Positions 54,601-64,000 of a stretch of 64,000 nucleotides of DNA are shown one piece after another (position 1 is the first letter of the stretch; each line of letters starts with the position of its first letter). The translations under genes were made by a program, and so were the position numbers. The notes under the pieces were generated by a model that had not been told where the DNA came from, ran no database searches, and saw only the letters and a program-made list of their open reading frames with translations. Origin of the DNA: Bimastos eiseni (taxonomy: Eukaryota > Annelida > Clitellata > Crassiclitellata > Lumbricidae); NCBI GenBank assembly GCA_959347315.1, contig OY365810.1:770001-834000 (forward strand), read 5' to 3'.

Positions 54601-56775
54601 CGAAGCCGATTTTACGACATCCAGCCACCAAGGGAGTCTATAGCATTTGCTGCAAAACAGTGAACATAAGCCTGAGTGCCGTGAAAAGGAGACGGGCCAC
54701 GGCAGCTTACTGGAATGAGCATAATATCTTAGGAAATTTAAGCATGAAAGTTTTCAAAATCTCTTTCATTTTTAACACTTATCCAGTATAGATAATATTA
54801 ATTTTATTATCCAGCGACAATGCACAACAGCAGTGTAAGCTATATATGAAGTCGTTTTGGAAATTGCTACGCAGAAGAAACCTTACACTACACCTTACAC
54901 AATTGGAGAAACGATCACTAAAACCTGCATCAAAAACCAAGACACAATTATCTAGATTCCTTGACACTGCGTATTGAAGATGGTAAGCAAACTTATTTTT
55001 GGGGAAGCAAGTGAGATAAAGAAGAAGCTGCACTGGTACGAAATTCATACTCTGTTTTTCTGAATGTGTCCATCATTCCCGATGAAGTACAGGAAGAATT
55101 CTTAGATATGCATAACAATCCATCGGCACGTTGCCTAATTTGTTTCACGACAAATTGTTGACTCAATTCTGGTGTGCCATGTATCAGTCTTATATCGAAA
55201 TGTCACCATGCTTGCCTTTCGAGTTTTTGTCCCATAATATGCCATCACATACATGTAATATGTTGCAACTGCAATGTAACCTCTGCAAAAGTGGATTTTG
55301 AACGCTTCCTCAAATCAAAACGAAGGCAAGAAACAGACGGAATGTTGAGGATGCCACGAATTTTGAAATTGTTTGTCCATATGCAAGAACATCCATCGCA
55401 TAATTATTAATTTGAAAGAAATTATTCAAATATTTTGTTACATTACAGTTGCAATATATTATAACTAGCCAAAGAATCACGGGTCGGATAATATGTTAGC
55501 TCATGATTCAACTGCAACTGGCACTGTTCGTTCTAGCTGTTAACCTGTGAATAATTATGGGTCATACTTGATTTTAACGTTGCTATAGTAGTGAAGACAC
55601 TTTGACGCAGAGCTAAGAAAGGCCCACAGATTAATTAAACGAAACGGCCGACGAACTGTGCATCACCTACTCTAACACTGCAAAATTCGCAGCGGTCAAT
55701 AATAAAATACGCAAAAAATACACATTACCCATTAAGTTTCCGTTTAGTTTGAATAATTGCAAATATACTTACATTACACTATGAATTTAGCTTTAATAAC
55801 TGCATACGTAGACGCGAATAAAAATTTTTTTAAATGCTTACAGTGACTTTTGCGTTCCATATCGAGGTCAACTTCTGCCCAATCACGCGCTTTTGCGCGG
55901 AAAAATCTAGGTCAATTTCAAATACTTGGGTAAAATTCTGTCTTAGATTCAACTTCTGTCCAATCACGCGTCTTAGATTCAACTTCTGTCCAATCACGCG
56001 CCTTAGAAGTGACGGAAAAAGCACGTGACTTAGTTATATAGATAGGTAGTCCGATAAATCCGTTTCCATTGAAGTGTCTGCACCTGTGTCTGAGATTATG
56101 CGCGGGTATCAAGGGTCGCAGGTAACTCGACGATTAGTCCTATATAAAATTGGGGTCGCGACTCGGAAAAGGTTGGGACCACTGTAATAGCAGATATCTT
56201 CAGCCATAGAGCTATGCATCAATGCATATGACTTGTAATAAATGCTTTTACAGCTCAAACAGTTATCGATGTTTTAAGGCGATAACTTGGTAAACCATGG
56301 CAATACCGTTTCGCTGCTTGTACTCGTAATTTCTAGCAGTGGTATTTCCTCCGGTCGCAGTACTGGTGAAGGCCGCGGTGAAGACTCTCTTTTCCCTGCC
56401 AAAATTGACATTGCCATAAGAATCAAAGTAAACTAATAAATCAAAATTAGATCATAAATATATATCGAACCGTACAGATACCTACACATGGGCGCCTTCT
56501 GTCCATCAGCCGCTTAACAGCTTGCAAGGATTATAAATACATATAGAACGCTGAGGAGTCAATAGCGAATTCGCTCGGCGAAAAGTGTTGGCCGAAGCAG
56601 AACAGTGCCCGTAAGTAGGCCTACATGTATGCTGGTGCATTACCGAGTGAACAGCGTCAAACAAAGGAAGAGATTCTGTATGTGAGACGCTGGGGTATTA
56701 GGAGCCAGTGCACAACACTTCTCATTAGAGTTGAACACGTGTCCCATCCCAGCGTGGACTCCAGTCATACGAGCG
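54601..56775. other. No firm gene; one candidate exon and a 30-bp repeat
   Basis: A minus-strand stretch at 54,899-54,991 (FAYHLQYAVSRNLDNCVLVF) lies between a pyrimidine-rich AG acceptor and a GTAAGG donor, is 93 bases long and phase 0. It could be an upstream exon of the kinase-like gene, but homology is not recognised. At 55,941-56,002 CTTAGATTCAACTTCTGTCC is directly repeated with a 30-base period. Confidence 0.35.
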
Positions 56776-56861
56776 GGTGGGGAGCAGGAGATTACCCCCT
56801 CGGACATTACCCCCGGACATTACCCCCCGGACTTCACAGTATTTCCACAGCGCATACATAT

Positions 56862-57066
56862 ATATACATGCATACATACATATATAAATACATACACACA
56901 TACATACATATATACATAAATAAATACATACCTACATATTTGCACAAATACATGCATACAGGTATACATATATGCATGCATACATACATACACACATGCA
57001 TACATACATACATACATACACACATACATACGCAAATACATACCTGCATACTTGTACACATACATA
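56862..57066. repeat. ACATACAT microsatellite
   Basis: Imperfect (ACAT)n/(ATAC)n with TATA and TGCA variants. Repetitive frames on both strands are not genes. Confidence 0.9.
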
Positions 57067-57445
57067 ACCATAACCAATTGCTTTTATTGATCAGGTGACA
57101 ATCGGTAAAAATTATACTAATATAACAGTTTCATGAGTATTGACAACAAAACAATAGGGAAGAATAGACCCTAAAGGGACCGAAGTCCCGCTGACAGAGA
57201 CACCCTTACACCAAGTTAACTGAAAATAGGTGGTGTTTGAAGGTATGATAATAGATTGAATACTTAACTACATGTAGTTAACTAACAAATAGGAAGCTAT
57301 ATAACATACAGAGAGTTTACATAGAATGCAGCAAATGTTCTCATAGTTTATTTGTAAACAAAGTGATGCGCGTCAAGACACGTATTTCCTTCGGGACATT
57401 GTTCCAAGCTACAGGATCACCACATCTAACCGCATAGACAGGTCT
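57067..57445 (-). mobile_element. Jockey/Daphne-like LINE 3' end
   Basis: It starts CATAACCATAACCAATTGC, the complement of the GGTTATGGTTATG tail at 42,140-42,166, directly after the microsatellite. Around 57,330-57,420 the minus strand reads DPVAWNNVPKEIRVLTRITL, the equivalent of PKAWNVIPDELRSLNN at 41,800. Confidence 0.8.
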
Positions 57446-57943
57446 ATAGTCAGGCCCGGTCTAAGATAGTTTTGTGCAATCATAGGCAAGAGGAAAAAAT
57501 GCTGCCCCTGCACGTTTCTATTGTTTAACTTATTTTCACAGAAAGAGACATGCTCTATTATATTGAATATTTCAAATTGATTATAGCAAATTAAAAACTA
57601 TAATCATTAGAGCACATTAATTTTAAAATAATAAGAACACAATTTGCAAGACATCAAGGCAAGTGGGCAGGCATTGCAGCAGAACCAGCACATTTCAGTT
57701 TATAAAGTCTAAAGATGTTTAGGAATCAAGTCATTCAACTGATCCATTTATAAATAGAAACCTCAATAGGCTACACGTACCCAGTTACCAAAATCAGATT
57801 GTATTTCACGACTTTATAATAATCCATTTATAAATATAAACCTATATACGTATCAAGTCTCCATAATCAGATTGTATTTAAGGATTTTGAATTAATAATT
57901 ATTTAATAATAACATTAATTTCTTCAAGAAAAACAAACTTTCC
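57446..57943. other. No gene seen
   Basis: AT-rich sequence with a partial duplication of ATAATCCATTTATAAATA at about 57,740 and 57,820. Confidence 0.35.
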
Positions 57944-58172
57944 TTAATTTTGCAAAAGCAATTCACGAATTATTTCTGTTAGATCCAACTTTTGAGCAAT
58001 CTTTCTTTCGATAATTCGATAGATAATAGTTGTAGCTAAAAAGCAACCAACGATTTTGAGATAAGCTAGAACGGGGATTTTGTTTTTATGAGTTTGAGCT
58101 TCGAAAAGCTTTGCTTCGCGCTCGAAACTGTTACTGGAAGTGTTAAAAAAATTTGTATTTCCACGTACACAT
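57944..58172 (-). CDS. Candidate 3'-terminal exon with a membrane segment
   Basis: A textbook acceptor (GGATGCTCTTTTTCCAG) precedes a minus-strand frame of 76 codons. It encodes CVRGNTNFFNTSSNSFEREA, then KIPVLAYLKIVGCFLATTII followed by YRIIERKIAQKLDLTEIIRE and a stop. The middle is a likely membrane helix, followed by a charged amphipathic helix. The exon needs two bases from a preceding exon. Upstream codons in the same frame (to 58,441) look random. There is no AATAAA, only ATTAAA-like sequence downstream. The protein family is not recognised. It lies between the ends of element 2, so it may be host sequence spanned by chance or a transposon-borne gene. Confidence 0.4.
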
Positions 58173-58895
58173 CTGGAAAAAGAGCATCCAAACCCATTAG
58201 ACAAAGATATCCCAATAATAACTACGATCTGCGTTTTTTCTCTTTTGGCAGATCGTTGATTGTTCTGTATTTTTGCTGTTTTGGCAGATCGCCAAAAGGC
58301 AGACGAGACATAGTTTGACGGAAGTGACGTATACGCAGTCTGACCATCATGTTTACAAAATAGCATTGAAATATTAATGTGATAATGTTGAGCTAGACTT
58401 TGGTACCACTTTACTTTGATAAATTGAATTTGAATAGGCATACAACAGAATCCATTTGAGAATTTAATGTAGGCCTAAGGTCAAAACATCTTATCTTTTT
58501 GAATAGGCATAATAGCGAAAAACTTTTGACAATTTAATAAGGTCAAAACATTTTATCTTTTGAATAGGCATAATAGCGAAATATTTTTGAGAATTTAATA
58601 AGGTCAAAATTTTTGATCTTTTGAATAAGCATTACGAAATCCTTTCCAGAATTTGATCTTAAAAATCAGAAAAACATATTTTATTTTGCATTTAGCCAGA
58701 ATCACCACCCCTCGGAAAATGCCGCTCCAGGCTACCGCCCATATCGGCTATACCTAAATCCGGGCCTGTCTAAAGTCACAAGAATTGCACAGCTCATACA
58801 TACGCGTTAATTTGGTGAACCGGAGAAAATAATTTGCAAAAACTGGTGGTGGTTGTTAATAAATTTATACACAAATTCATTCAGATGCATCAAGG
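58173..58895. other. No gene seen; tandem 60-bp duplication near 58,490-58,625
   Basis: TTTTGAATAGGCATAATAGCGAAA recurs three times in variant form at about 58,497, 58,558 and 58,620 with a period of about 61 bases, each followed by AATTTAATAAGGTCAAAA-like sequence. Confidence 0.6.
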
Positions 58896-58899
58896 TCAA

Positions 58900-59195
58900 A
58901 CAAACATACATAAATAAATACATACATACATACACAAATACACACGTACACACATATATATATACATACATACATACATACATGAATACAAACACACATA
59001 GATATATACCTATGTACTTGCATATATACATACATACATAAATACATACATACATACAAACGTACATACATACATACATACTTGGACACATACATATATA
59101 CATACCTACATTACTATATGCATATATACACACATAAATAACTACATACCTGTATGCATACCAGCATATATAATTATATATATATATACAATTAT
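58900..59195. repeat. TACATACA microsatellite, about 290 bp
   Basis: Imperfect (TACA)n with AATA, TATA and CACA variants. The long Tyr/Val/Cys-rich minus-strand frame across it is not a gene. Confidence 0.9.
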
Positions 59196-59203
59196 AGATA
59201 CAT

Positions 59204-60181
59204 TTAGGGTGGGCCAGCATGAGTGGTCCGACTTTGCATGAAAATAACCCTGCCAATGTTTGTAAGTTATTTATACTTAATGCATCAAATTGAAAGCATT
59301 TCACTCTAGCATTAGCTTAGAAAAAGTTGAACTGCTACTAGCTCCGAATTAAATAAATTTTTGGAACAGGACGAGGTGCCCTATTTTGTTGTGAGTGACG
59401 CAAAATGGCGCTCTTTACAGACGATGATCGAGTTTTGATAAGAATTTGGAAACTGATGAGGGGTTTAATTCATTTCAAATGATTAAAGAGTTTCCTAACT
59501 GAAGCTGGAATAAAATTACCCTAAATCGTATGATACGAAAAATTTATGAAACAGAAGCTTCAAATCACAAACCACGTAAATCGGTACGCATGATGCGCAC
59601 ACCCGCTAACATTGCTCGTGTGTCCGAGATAATTAGCAGTCAAGACGATGACCCAGGTACAAGTAAATCTTCCTGGAACATTCAGCGCGAAACAGGCCTT
59701 TCGAGCAGCACCGTAAGACGAATTGCAAAGGATGGCCAGTATTTAAAGATATTTCGTCGATGTGAAGTCCAACAGCTCTCGTAGTCTAACACAAAGAAAT
59801 AATTGGAAGTATGCAAGCGTCTGAAGCAGCGCACTACTGTTGAAAAAATTGAAAGAAATGGTTTAGCGATGAGAGGATATTCAAGATGCAGACCCCTGCA
59901 AACGCCCTAAATGATCGTGTCCATGCTCATGTTAGCACAATGCAAGATGTAGGCCTAACACCTGGACGGCGTCATTTTGCGTAACAATTGACAAAAAAAA
60001 TATGGTCGCTCGTGCTGTTCCAGACATTTACTTAAAATTACAATTAGTATCAGTTCAACTTTTCCATGCTAATTCTAGAACGAAGTACCTTTAATTTGAC
60101 ATATTAAGTATAGTTAACTTAAAAATATTGGCAGAGTTATTTGCATGGAAAGTCGGACCATTTATGCTGACCCACCCTGTA
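59204..60181 (+). mobile_element. Mariner/Tc1-type transposon, internally deleted
   Basis: The left end TTAGGGTGGGCCAGCATGAG and the complement of the right end (ACAGGGTGGGTCAGCATAAA) form inverted repeats of about 55 bases. Plus-strand transposase pieces are ALFTDDDRVLIRIWKLMRG (59,410), VRMMRTPANIARVSEIISSQ and GLSSSTVRRIAKDGQYLK (59,530-59,784). A shifted WFSDERIFKMQTPANALNDR follows near 59,860, holding the first catalytic Asp. The other two catalytic Asp regions are deleted before the right end. It inserted in TA-rich sequence next to a TACA array. Confidence 0.85.
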
Positions 60182-60634
60182 CATGCACACACATACTCAT
60201 TTACATATTTTCAAACATACTACTTTAATAAATTACTGATAAATTCCGATTTATTAATATCATAAAATTGCACATTTATCATGTAATGGAATCGGGGGGG
60301 GGGGTAATGTCCGAGGGGTAATGTCCGGGGTGGTGGTACTGTCCTAGACCCGATCGGGTGAGTGCAGCACCCGTTCAAGTTGCAGGAGGAATATTAATCG
60401 CATCGACTAGTGACAGTTGAGTTCACTTGAGGGGTTGCAGACCACCGCGGCAGGCTCAACTGTTAAACAGGCAAATTGAACCGACATTTCGACACATTGA
60501 ACTCAATTATACTTATGCTGTTTGCGCGCGCTTATTTTAATTAAACCATAAACGTCAATTAAGTCACTAAAATGATTCACACTACTTCTCCTTTATTTAT
60601 GTTTCAACATAAGAAATCGTTGCTTTATAAGACT

Positions 60635-60640
60635 TTTATT
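60635..60640 (-). terminator. AATAAA polyadenylation signal
   Basis: It lies 18 bases past the stop codon of the terminal exon at 60,658-60,770 on the same strand. Confidence 0.6.
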
Positions 60641-60657
60641 TAGTCACGCAACTCAGG

Positions 60658-60770
60658 TTACAAGTTGAACTTACGTCTCTTCCAGGAGCAGTACCCCAAA
60701 GCGATTACGATTACAAGAGGAATGAGCACCAGGAACCACAGCAAAATGAGCTTCCTTGCAGTATTCAATG
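60658..60770 (-). CDS. 3'-terminal exon of a single-pass membrane protein
   Basis: After the acceptor TTTTGTTTATAAAG the minus strand encodes LNTARKLILLWFLVLIPLVI followed by VIALGYCSWKRRKFNL and a stop. This is a hydrophobic helix of about 20 residues followed by a basic stop-transfer sequence and a very short cytoplasmic tail, typical of type I membrane proteins. AATAAA follows closely. The exon needs one base from the preceding exon. No upstream exon was recognised up to the window end on this strand, so family and function stay unknown. The frame lacks an ATG, so simple ORF scans miss it. Confidence 0.55.
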
Positions 60771-60859
60771 CTTTATAAACAAAACAGACCAATAAACAGA
60801 CAGATTGAATTAAATGTTTCCTAACAGTTATATTTAGGACTGCATAGAATATTCACTTC

Positions 60860-61300
60860 ATATTTGCTTGCTTCGAAGCCGAATAATGGGCCAAATAGCT
60901 ATTCGATATTCGACCGAATAGTTGCGGTCGGACCAAATACGAAGAGTTTTCACGTGACATCTGTTTCTCCCCAAGCGGCGGCAGCTAAATCGAGTGGACT
61001 GAAGTAACACTCTACTATCTGTACCACGGTATCGCAGTGTCAGCCGTACCATTTCTACATGTATGTTCAGTTAAATTAGTTCCAGTCCTAGTTTACACAG
61101 ACTGGTAGAAGGATGCAAAAAATTACATGTAGTTAACGGTTTACGATTAGTTTATATATTAAATTTACTGAACTCAAACTTTTGTACACATTTGAAATGT
61201 TGAAATTTTGTCAATAGACCTATTTTGTACACTATTTGTATTCATATTACGCCGAATAGTTGGTCCAACTATTCGGATTCGGCCAAAAAGCGAAAATCAC
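60860..61300. repeat. Clustered CCGAATAGTTGG palindromes
   Basis: CCGAATAGTTGGTCCAACTA continuing into TTCGG at about 61,254-61,278 is an almost perfect palindrome. Variants (CGAATAGTTGCGGTCGG, AGCCGAATAATGGGCC) lie at 60,875-60,940. This may be the paired ends of a small inverted-repeat element of about 0.4 kb. Confidence 0.4.
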
Positions 61301-61329
61301 TTGTTTCGTTTTGATGACAAAGAGAGTTC

Positions 61330-61965
61330 AGAGGCGTCCACATAGGAGGGGTCCGGAGGCAAATGTCTCTAATTTCCTGGACAAGGGTCCTGCGTTCTGC
61401 CGCACGTCTTGTCCGAAATTTGGCCACGTCTCCAGCTATATGCTGGATGTGCTCCACTGGCTCCCCTGCAGCAGCGAATCTAGAACCACATAATCCCATT
61501 GGCCTGGCGGCCTCTGCTTGGTCTTGCCCCTGCCTAACTTTGCGATCTCTGCTAATTTATTCTGAGTGCACCTAGTCGCCGCTCTCTCCGCTCTACTGAG
61601 CTTGCTCATCGTCCCATTTGCCTGCACAACGAAGCTACTCAACAAAATCGTGCCTTCTCAGTGGTTAGCCCCTATTGCATTGTATTGTTACTATTGTATT
61701 TTCTTTTATTTAAATAACTTGTTGTCATAACGGAACAGTTTACAATAGATAGCACAGTAACACACGCAAGATATGGTGGCACTTGGTTGCAATAATAATA
61801 ATGTCAGGGTTTGACAGTGTCCCCAGGGTCCACTCAGACTCTTTTTATACTAGCCTTAAAACAGTTATATTTAGCCGTGCTGTGGTCGGTAGCGCTCCTG
61901 AGTAGTAACCTAGAAGAGCGCTATATAAATCTTCATGATGAATGTCTGAATGAAGCGTCACTCGT
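61330..61965 (+). mobile_element. L2/CR1-type LINE 3' end (broken)
   Basis: KFGHVSSYMLDVLHWLP (about 61,420) and AARLVRNLATSP are C-terminal LINE blocks. After an AT-rich break at about 61,680-61,800, LKQLYLAVLWSVALLSSN is followed by GAAGAGCGCTATATAAATCT and an ATGAATG-type tail. Confidence 0.75.
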
Positions 61966-62988
61966 AATCACAATCGTGATGGGCAGAGGCGCTAGGGACA
62001 GATGAAGTTGCATGACGGACAGTGATGATAGAGGAACCAAGAAGGAACAAAATTCAGAAGGAAGGTCGTTCCAGAGACGAGGTACGGCGTTTGAAATGGC
62101 GCGGTTGGAGAACTTGAGATGATATATAATCGGAGGTCGAGTGAGGGTGAAGCAAGAGGACGATCGGGTAGAGATTTTGTCTGAGAAGAAAGAGCAGAAG
62201 GTGCCAGCGATAGAGGGTGAGGGGATGGCGCTGGACAGTGACGAGGGAGACTTACGACGAAGAAGGGAAATAATAGTTTCCCAGAGGTGTTTAGGATTGG
62301 AGGAACTGGAGTGGAAAAGCGAGGAGTAGTATTTTTTCTTGGCTGCATCTATAAGGTTATGGTGTCTGTGTGTGACTGATTTGAGGGTAGACAGGGTTTT
62401 TGCTTTAGATGCTGAGTCTTTGGCGCGTTTGTAGCTGTGCTCAAGGCGCCTGCGGAAGGTATTGAGAGCTAGGAGATAGGAGGTGAACCAAGGGTTAGAT
62501 GTGCGTAAGCTGTGTGTGATAATGAGTGGTGCATGAGTGTCAAGGAGGATGGAGAGTGTTGAATTGTAGCAAGACAGACGATCATCTAGAGAAGGAGGAG
62601 GATTGAGAACAAGTTCGGAGTTAAGGATGTCCTTGCTGAAGGCCTGACGATCGAGGGACCCGATGGAACGATATGAGTGACTGGTTGGAGGAGGGAAACG
62701 AAAAGGCTCAATTTCAAGGTGAACAATGATGAGGTAGTGGTCTGTAATGTTTAAAACAGAATGTGATAGCTTGGGAGATATGTGGGAGGCTGCGGAAGTG
62801 ATAACAAGGTCGAGTGTGTGGTTCTTGTTGTGGGTTGGAAAAAAATGACGTGTTGGACGAGATTGAATGACGAGAGGAGACTCAGGAAGTCAAATGCAAG
62901 CGGATCAGAGTAATTGTCAACATGGATGTTGAAGTCACCCATGATTATGAATTCGTTAGGAGTAGTTGGAGCTATGGAGAGGAGAGAT
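61966..62988 (-). mobile_element. L2-type LINE, endonuclease to linker (broken by Polinton Z)
   Basis: The minus strand at 62,751-62,942 reads MGDFNIHVDNYSDPLAFDF, the GDFN block of APE-type LINE endonucleases, and HSTLLSLPQPP. Lower pieces, in changing frames, read SNPWFTSYLLALNTFRRRLE, then HSYKRAKDSASKAKTLSTLK and HLWETIISLLRRK, the spacer before the reverse transcriptase. The sequence then jumps to a C-terminal block (VPRLWNDLPSEFCSF) at about 62,040-62,090, so the reverse transcriptase is deleted. Its 5' part is cut off by the Polinton terminus at 62,989. Confidence 0.82.
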
Positions 62989-63296
62989 AGTAGTAGTCTT
63001 TTCTATAAGCTAGCGCATTAGACCATAACATTGGTAAATTCACCCACCTAATAGGTTACTAAAACGTATTATTAACCTATAACCAGGTCAAAAATAACCA
63101 ATTCTTGCACAATCCTAAGACCTAGGTCAAACATCAACCAATAGGTTAAAAAGACGCAGGAAAATTTCCAATAGTTTCGACGAGGAGTCACAATTCATGC
63201 ACTGACCAAAGAGTCTGGTCAAAACATCCACCAATAAGGCCAAAAGTTACGGGAATTTCCAATAGTTTCGATGAGACATTATCACAAGACGACGAC
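62989..63296 (+). repeat. Terminal region of Polinton Z
   Basis: CACCTAATAGGTTA, AAAACGTATTATTAACCTAT and two copies of AATTTCCAATAGTTTCGA (63,162 and 63,255) match the terminal region at 36,060-36,710. Confidence 0.8.
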
Positions 63297-64000
63297 CTAT
63301 TCATCATCAACCCAAGAATTAAATGATTCAGGGTAACCGAACCATTTCACCTTTTCAATTCTAAATATTTCTTGAGTAGTAGCTCCTTTCGTAAAATGAG
63401 CCCTGTATTTCCTCACCATTATAATCAGTAATCTTATAAATTGGTGGATCCCTGTATTGAATCTGTGAAATTGCAAACACTTCTTCTGACCATTTCGGTG
63501 TGTAAACTTTTTCAAATACATTCTGTTTCTTCGTTTTTCTAACCTTATCTCCAATCGAGAATCTAGGCACAATAGGTTCTGTAATTTCACTTCCATTTAA
63601 GCTTATCCATACAGCCTTTCCATGCACTTTCAAACTAGCTTCAGAAGGCTTCATTTTAATGGAAGAATGCCTGGATAAATTATATTTGCTAACCATCTCG
63701 TTTAACACATCGATATATCTTCTAGTCGAATTAGCTTAAACATTTTCTCTCTCATCGTCCTGTTCCAACGCTCAACAACTCACGACTTTTCTTCGTTCTC
63801 AGTAGAGTACAACTCGACCAAATTCCTTACGTCTTTATTGTAAAATTCTTTACCTTTATCCACCCACACCTTACATGGTCGTCTTTCACTACAGCCTGGA
63901 AGCAACCTCACGGATTTGTAGTGATTGACCAAACTAGTAACAAGAATAACGGCAAGTACAGATGCGGTTTCGATATATTCTATATTCCATCATAAATAAA
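63297..64000 (-). pseudogene. Polinton integrase (retroviral-type) with chromodomain, partial and broken
   Basis: The minus strand from the window end reads RRPCKVWVDKGKEFYNKDVR (second catalytic Asp block of the DDE core). It continues STENEEKS, a stop, then VVERWNRTMREKMFK, which contains the catalytic Glu region. A further frame (63,361-63,708) gives DEMVSKYNLSRHSSIKMKPS-like sequence and FSIGDKVRK, then KWSEEVFAISQIQYRDPPIY, an SH3-like C-terminal domain. After another frame change FRIEKVKWFGYPESFNSWVD forms a chromodomain ending at the stop near 63,297. The N-terminal zinc finger and first Asp lie beyond the window. Integrases of this type insert Polintons. Several stops show it is inactive. 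Confidence 0.85.

Larger units (their letters stand above)
56783..60358. mobile_element. Element 2 bounded by GGACATTACCCC subrepeats
   Basis: The left end (56,783-56,835) has three to four GGACATTACCCC units followed by CAGTATTTCCACAGCGCATA and a TACA array. The same order occurs at 47,585-47,660. The right end (60,290-60,358) has GGGGTAATGTCC units and TGTCCTAGACCCG, as at 50,990. It encloses a LINE 3' end, a candidate terminal exon, a long TACA array and a mariner. Confidence 0.6.
62989..64000. mobile_element. Polinton Z, integrase-side end (continues past window)
   Basis: It begins AGTAGTAG inside the LINE endonuclease sequence. Its terminal sequence matches 36,060-36,710, and an integrase gene follows immediately, on the minus strand and pointing toward the terminus. 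The other end lies outside the window. Confidence 0.8.

Noticed and set aside
56862..59195. Long Tyr/Val/Cys/His-rich open frames at 56,820-57,098 and 58,807-59,304
   Set aside because: They are translations of TACA microsatellites, open on both strands and without any non-repeat domain.
1..64000. tRNA or rRNA genes
   Set aside because: I saw no cloverleaf with A and B box sequences and no conserved rRNA block by eye; a covariance search would be needed to be certain.

Overview
The window reads as intron-rich, repeat-dense animal nuclear DNA, most likely from a marine invertebrate. The base composition is AT-rich. There are no operons and no long intact host reading frames. Most recognisable coding sequence is broken transposon protein: L2/CR1-type and Jockey/Daphne-like LINEs, Polinton/Maverick elements, mariner, a Mutator-like remnant and an LTR. 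Frequent AGGCCTA palindromes recall echinoderm or hemichordate DNA, but that placement is only a guess.

Layout. 0-15.6 kb holds LINE fragments, tandem repeats and small inverted-repeat elements. 15.7-16.6 kb is an LTR bounded by TGTAACGG...CCGTTACA. 19-20 kb is a dead mariner, followed by a LINE tail. 20.4-21.0 kb holds one good and one possible exon of a kinase-like host gene on the minus strand. 21.7-22.3 kb is a Mutator-like remnant. 24.29-43.37 kb is a decayed Polinton (here X) with inverted termini of about 0.3 kb. It carries a protein-primed DNA polymerase gene on the plus strand and packaging-ATPase and virion-type genes on the minus strand. It is interrupted by two nested LINEs (32.8-35.6 kb), by a second Polinton family (Y, from 36.06 kb) and by a Daphne/CR1-like LINE (39.8-42.2 kb). 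44.5-62.9 kb is mostly LINE fragments, two elements bounded by GGACATTACCCC subrepeats and holding long TACA arrays, a second mariner, and a decayed mobile-element-like gene at 48.6-50.2 kb. A third Polinton (Z, same family as Y) starts at 62.99 kb inside a LINE endonuclease domain and runs off the window with a broken integrase.

Host genes. The best supported is a minus-strand protein-kinase-fold gene with exons at 53,644-54,073, 45,955-46,144 and 20,413-20,479, plus a weaker candidate at 20,859-20,989. The phase between the first two exons matches exactly. The catalytic loop reads HKNIKS and no DFG motif is visible, so the product is probably a pseudokinase. Polinton X lies inside one of its introns. 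Two further minus-strand 3'-terminal exons encode membrane segments: 60,658-60,770, with an AATAAA 18 bases past the stop, and 57,944-58,172.

The features most worth following up are a small cysteine-rich reading frame present in both termini of Polinton X, a block of acidic tandem peptide repeats inside its polymerase, and the pseudokinase gene. All functional statements come from reading motifs by eye. No database search was possible.
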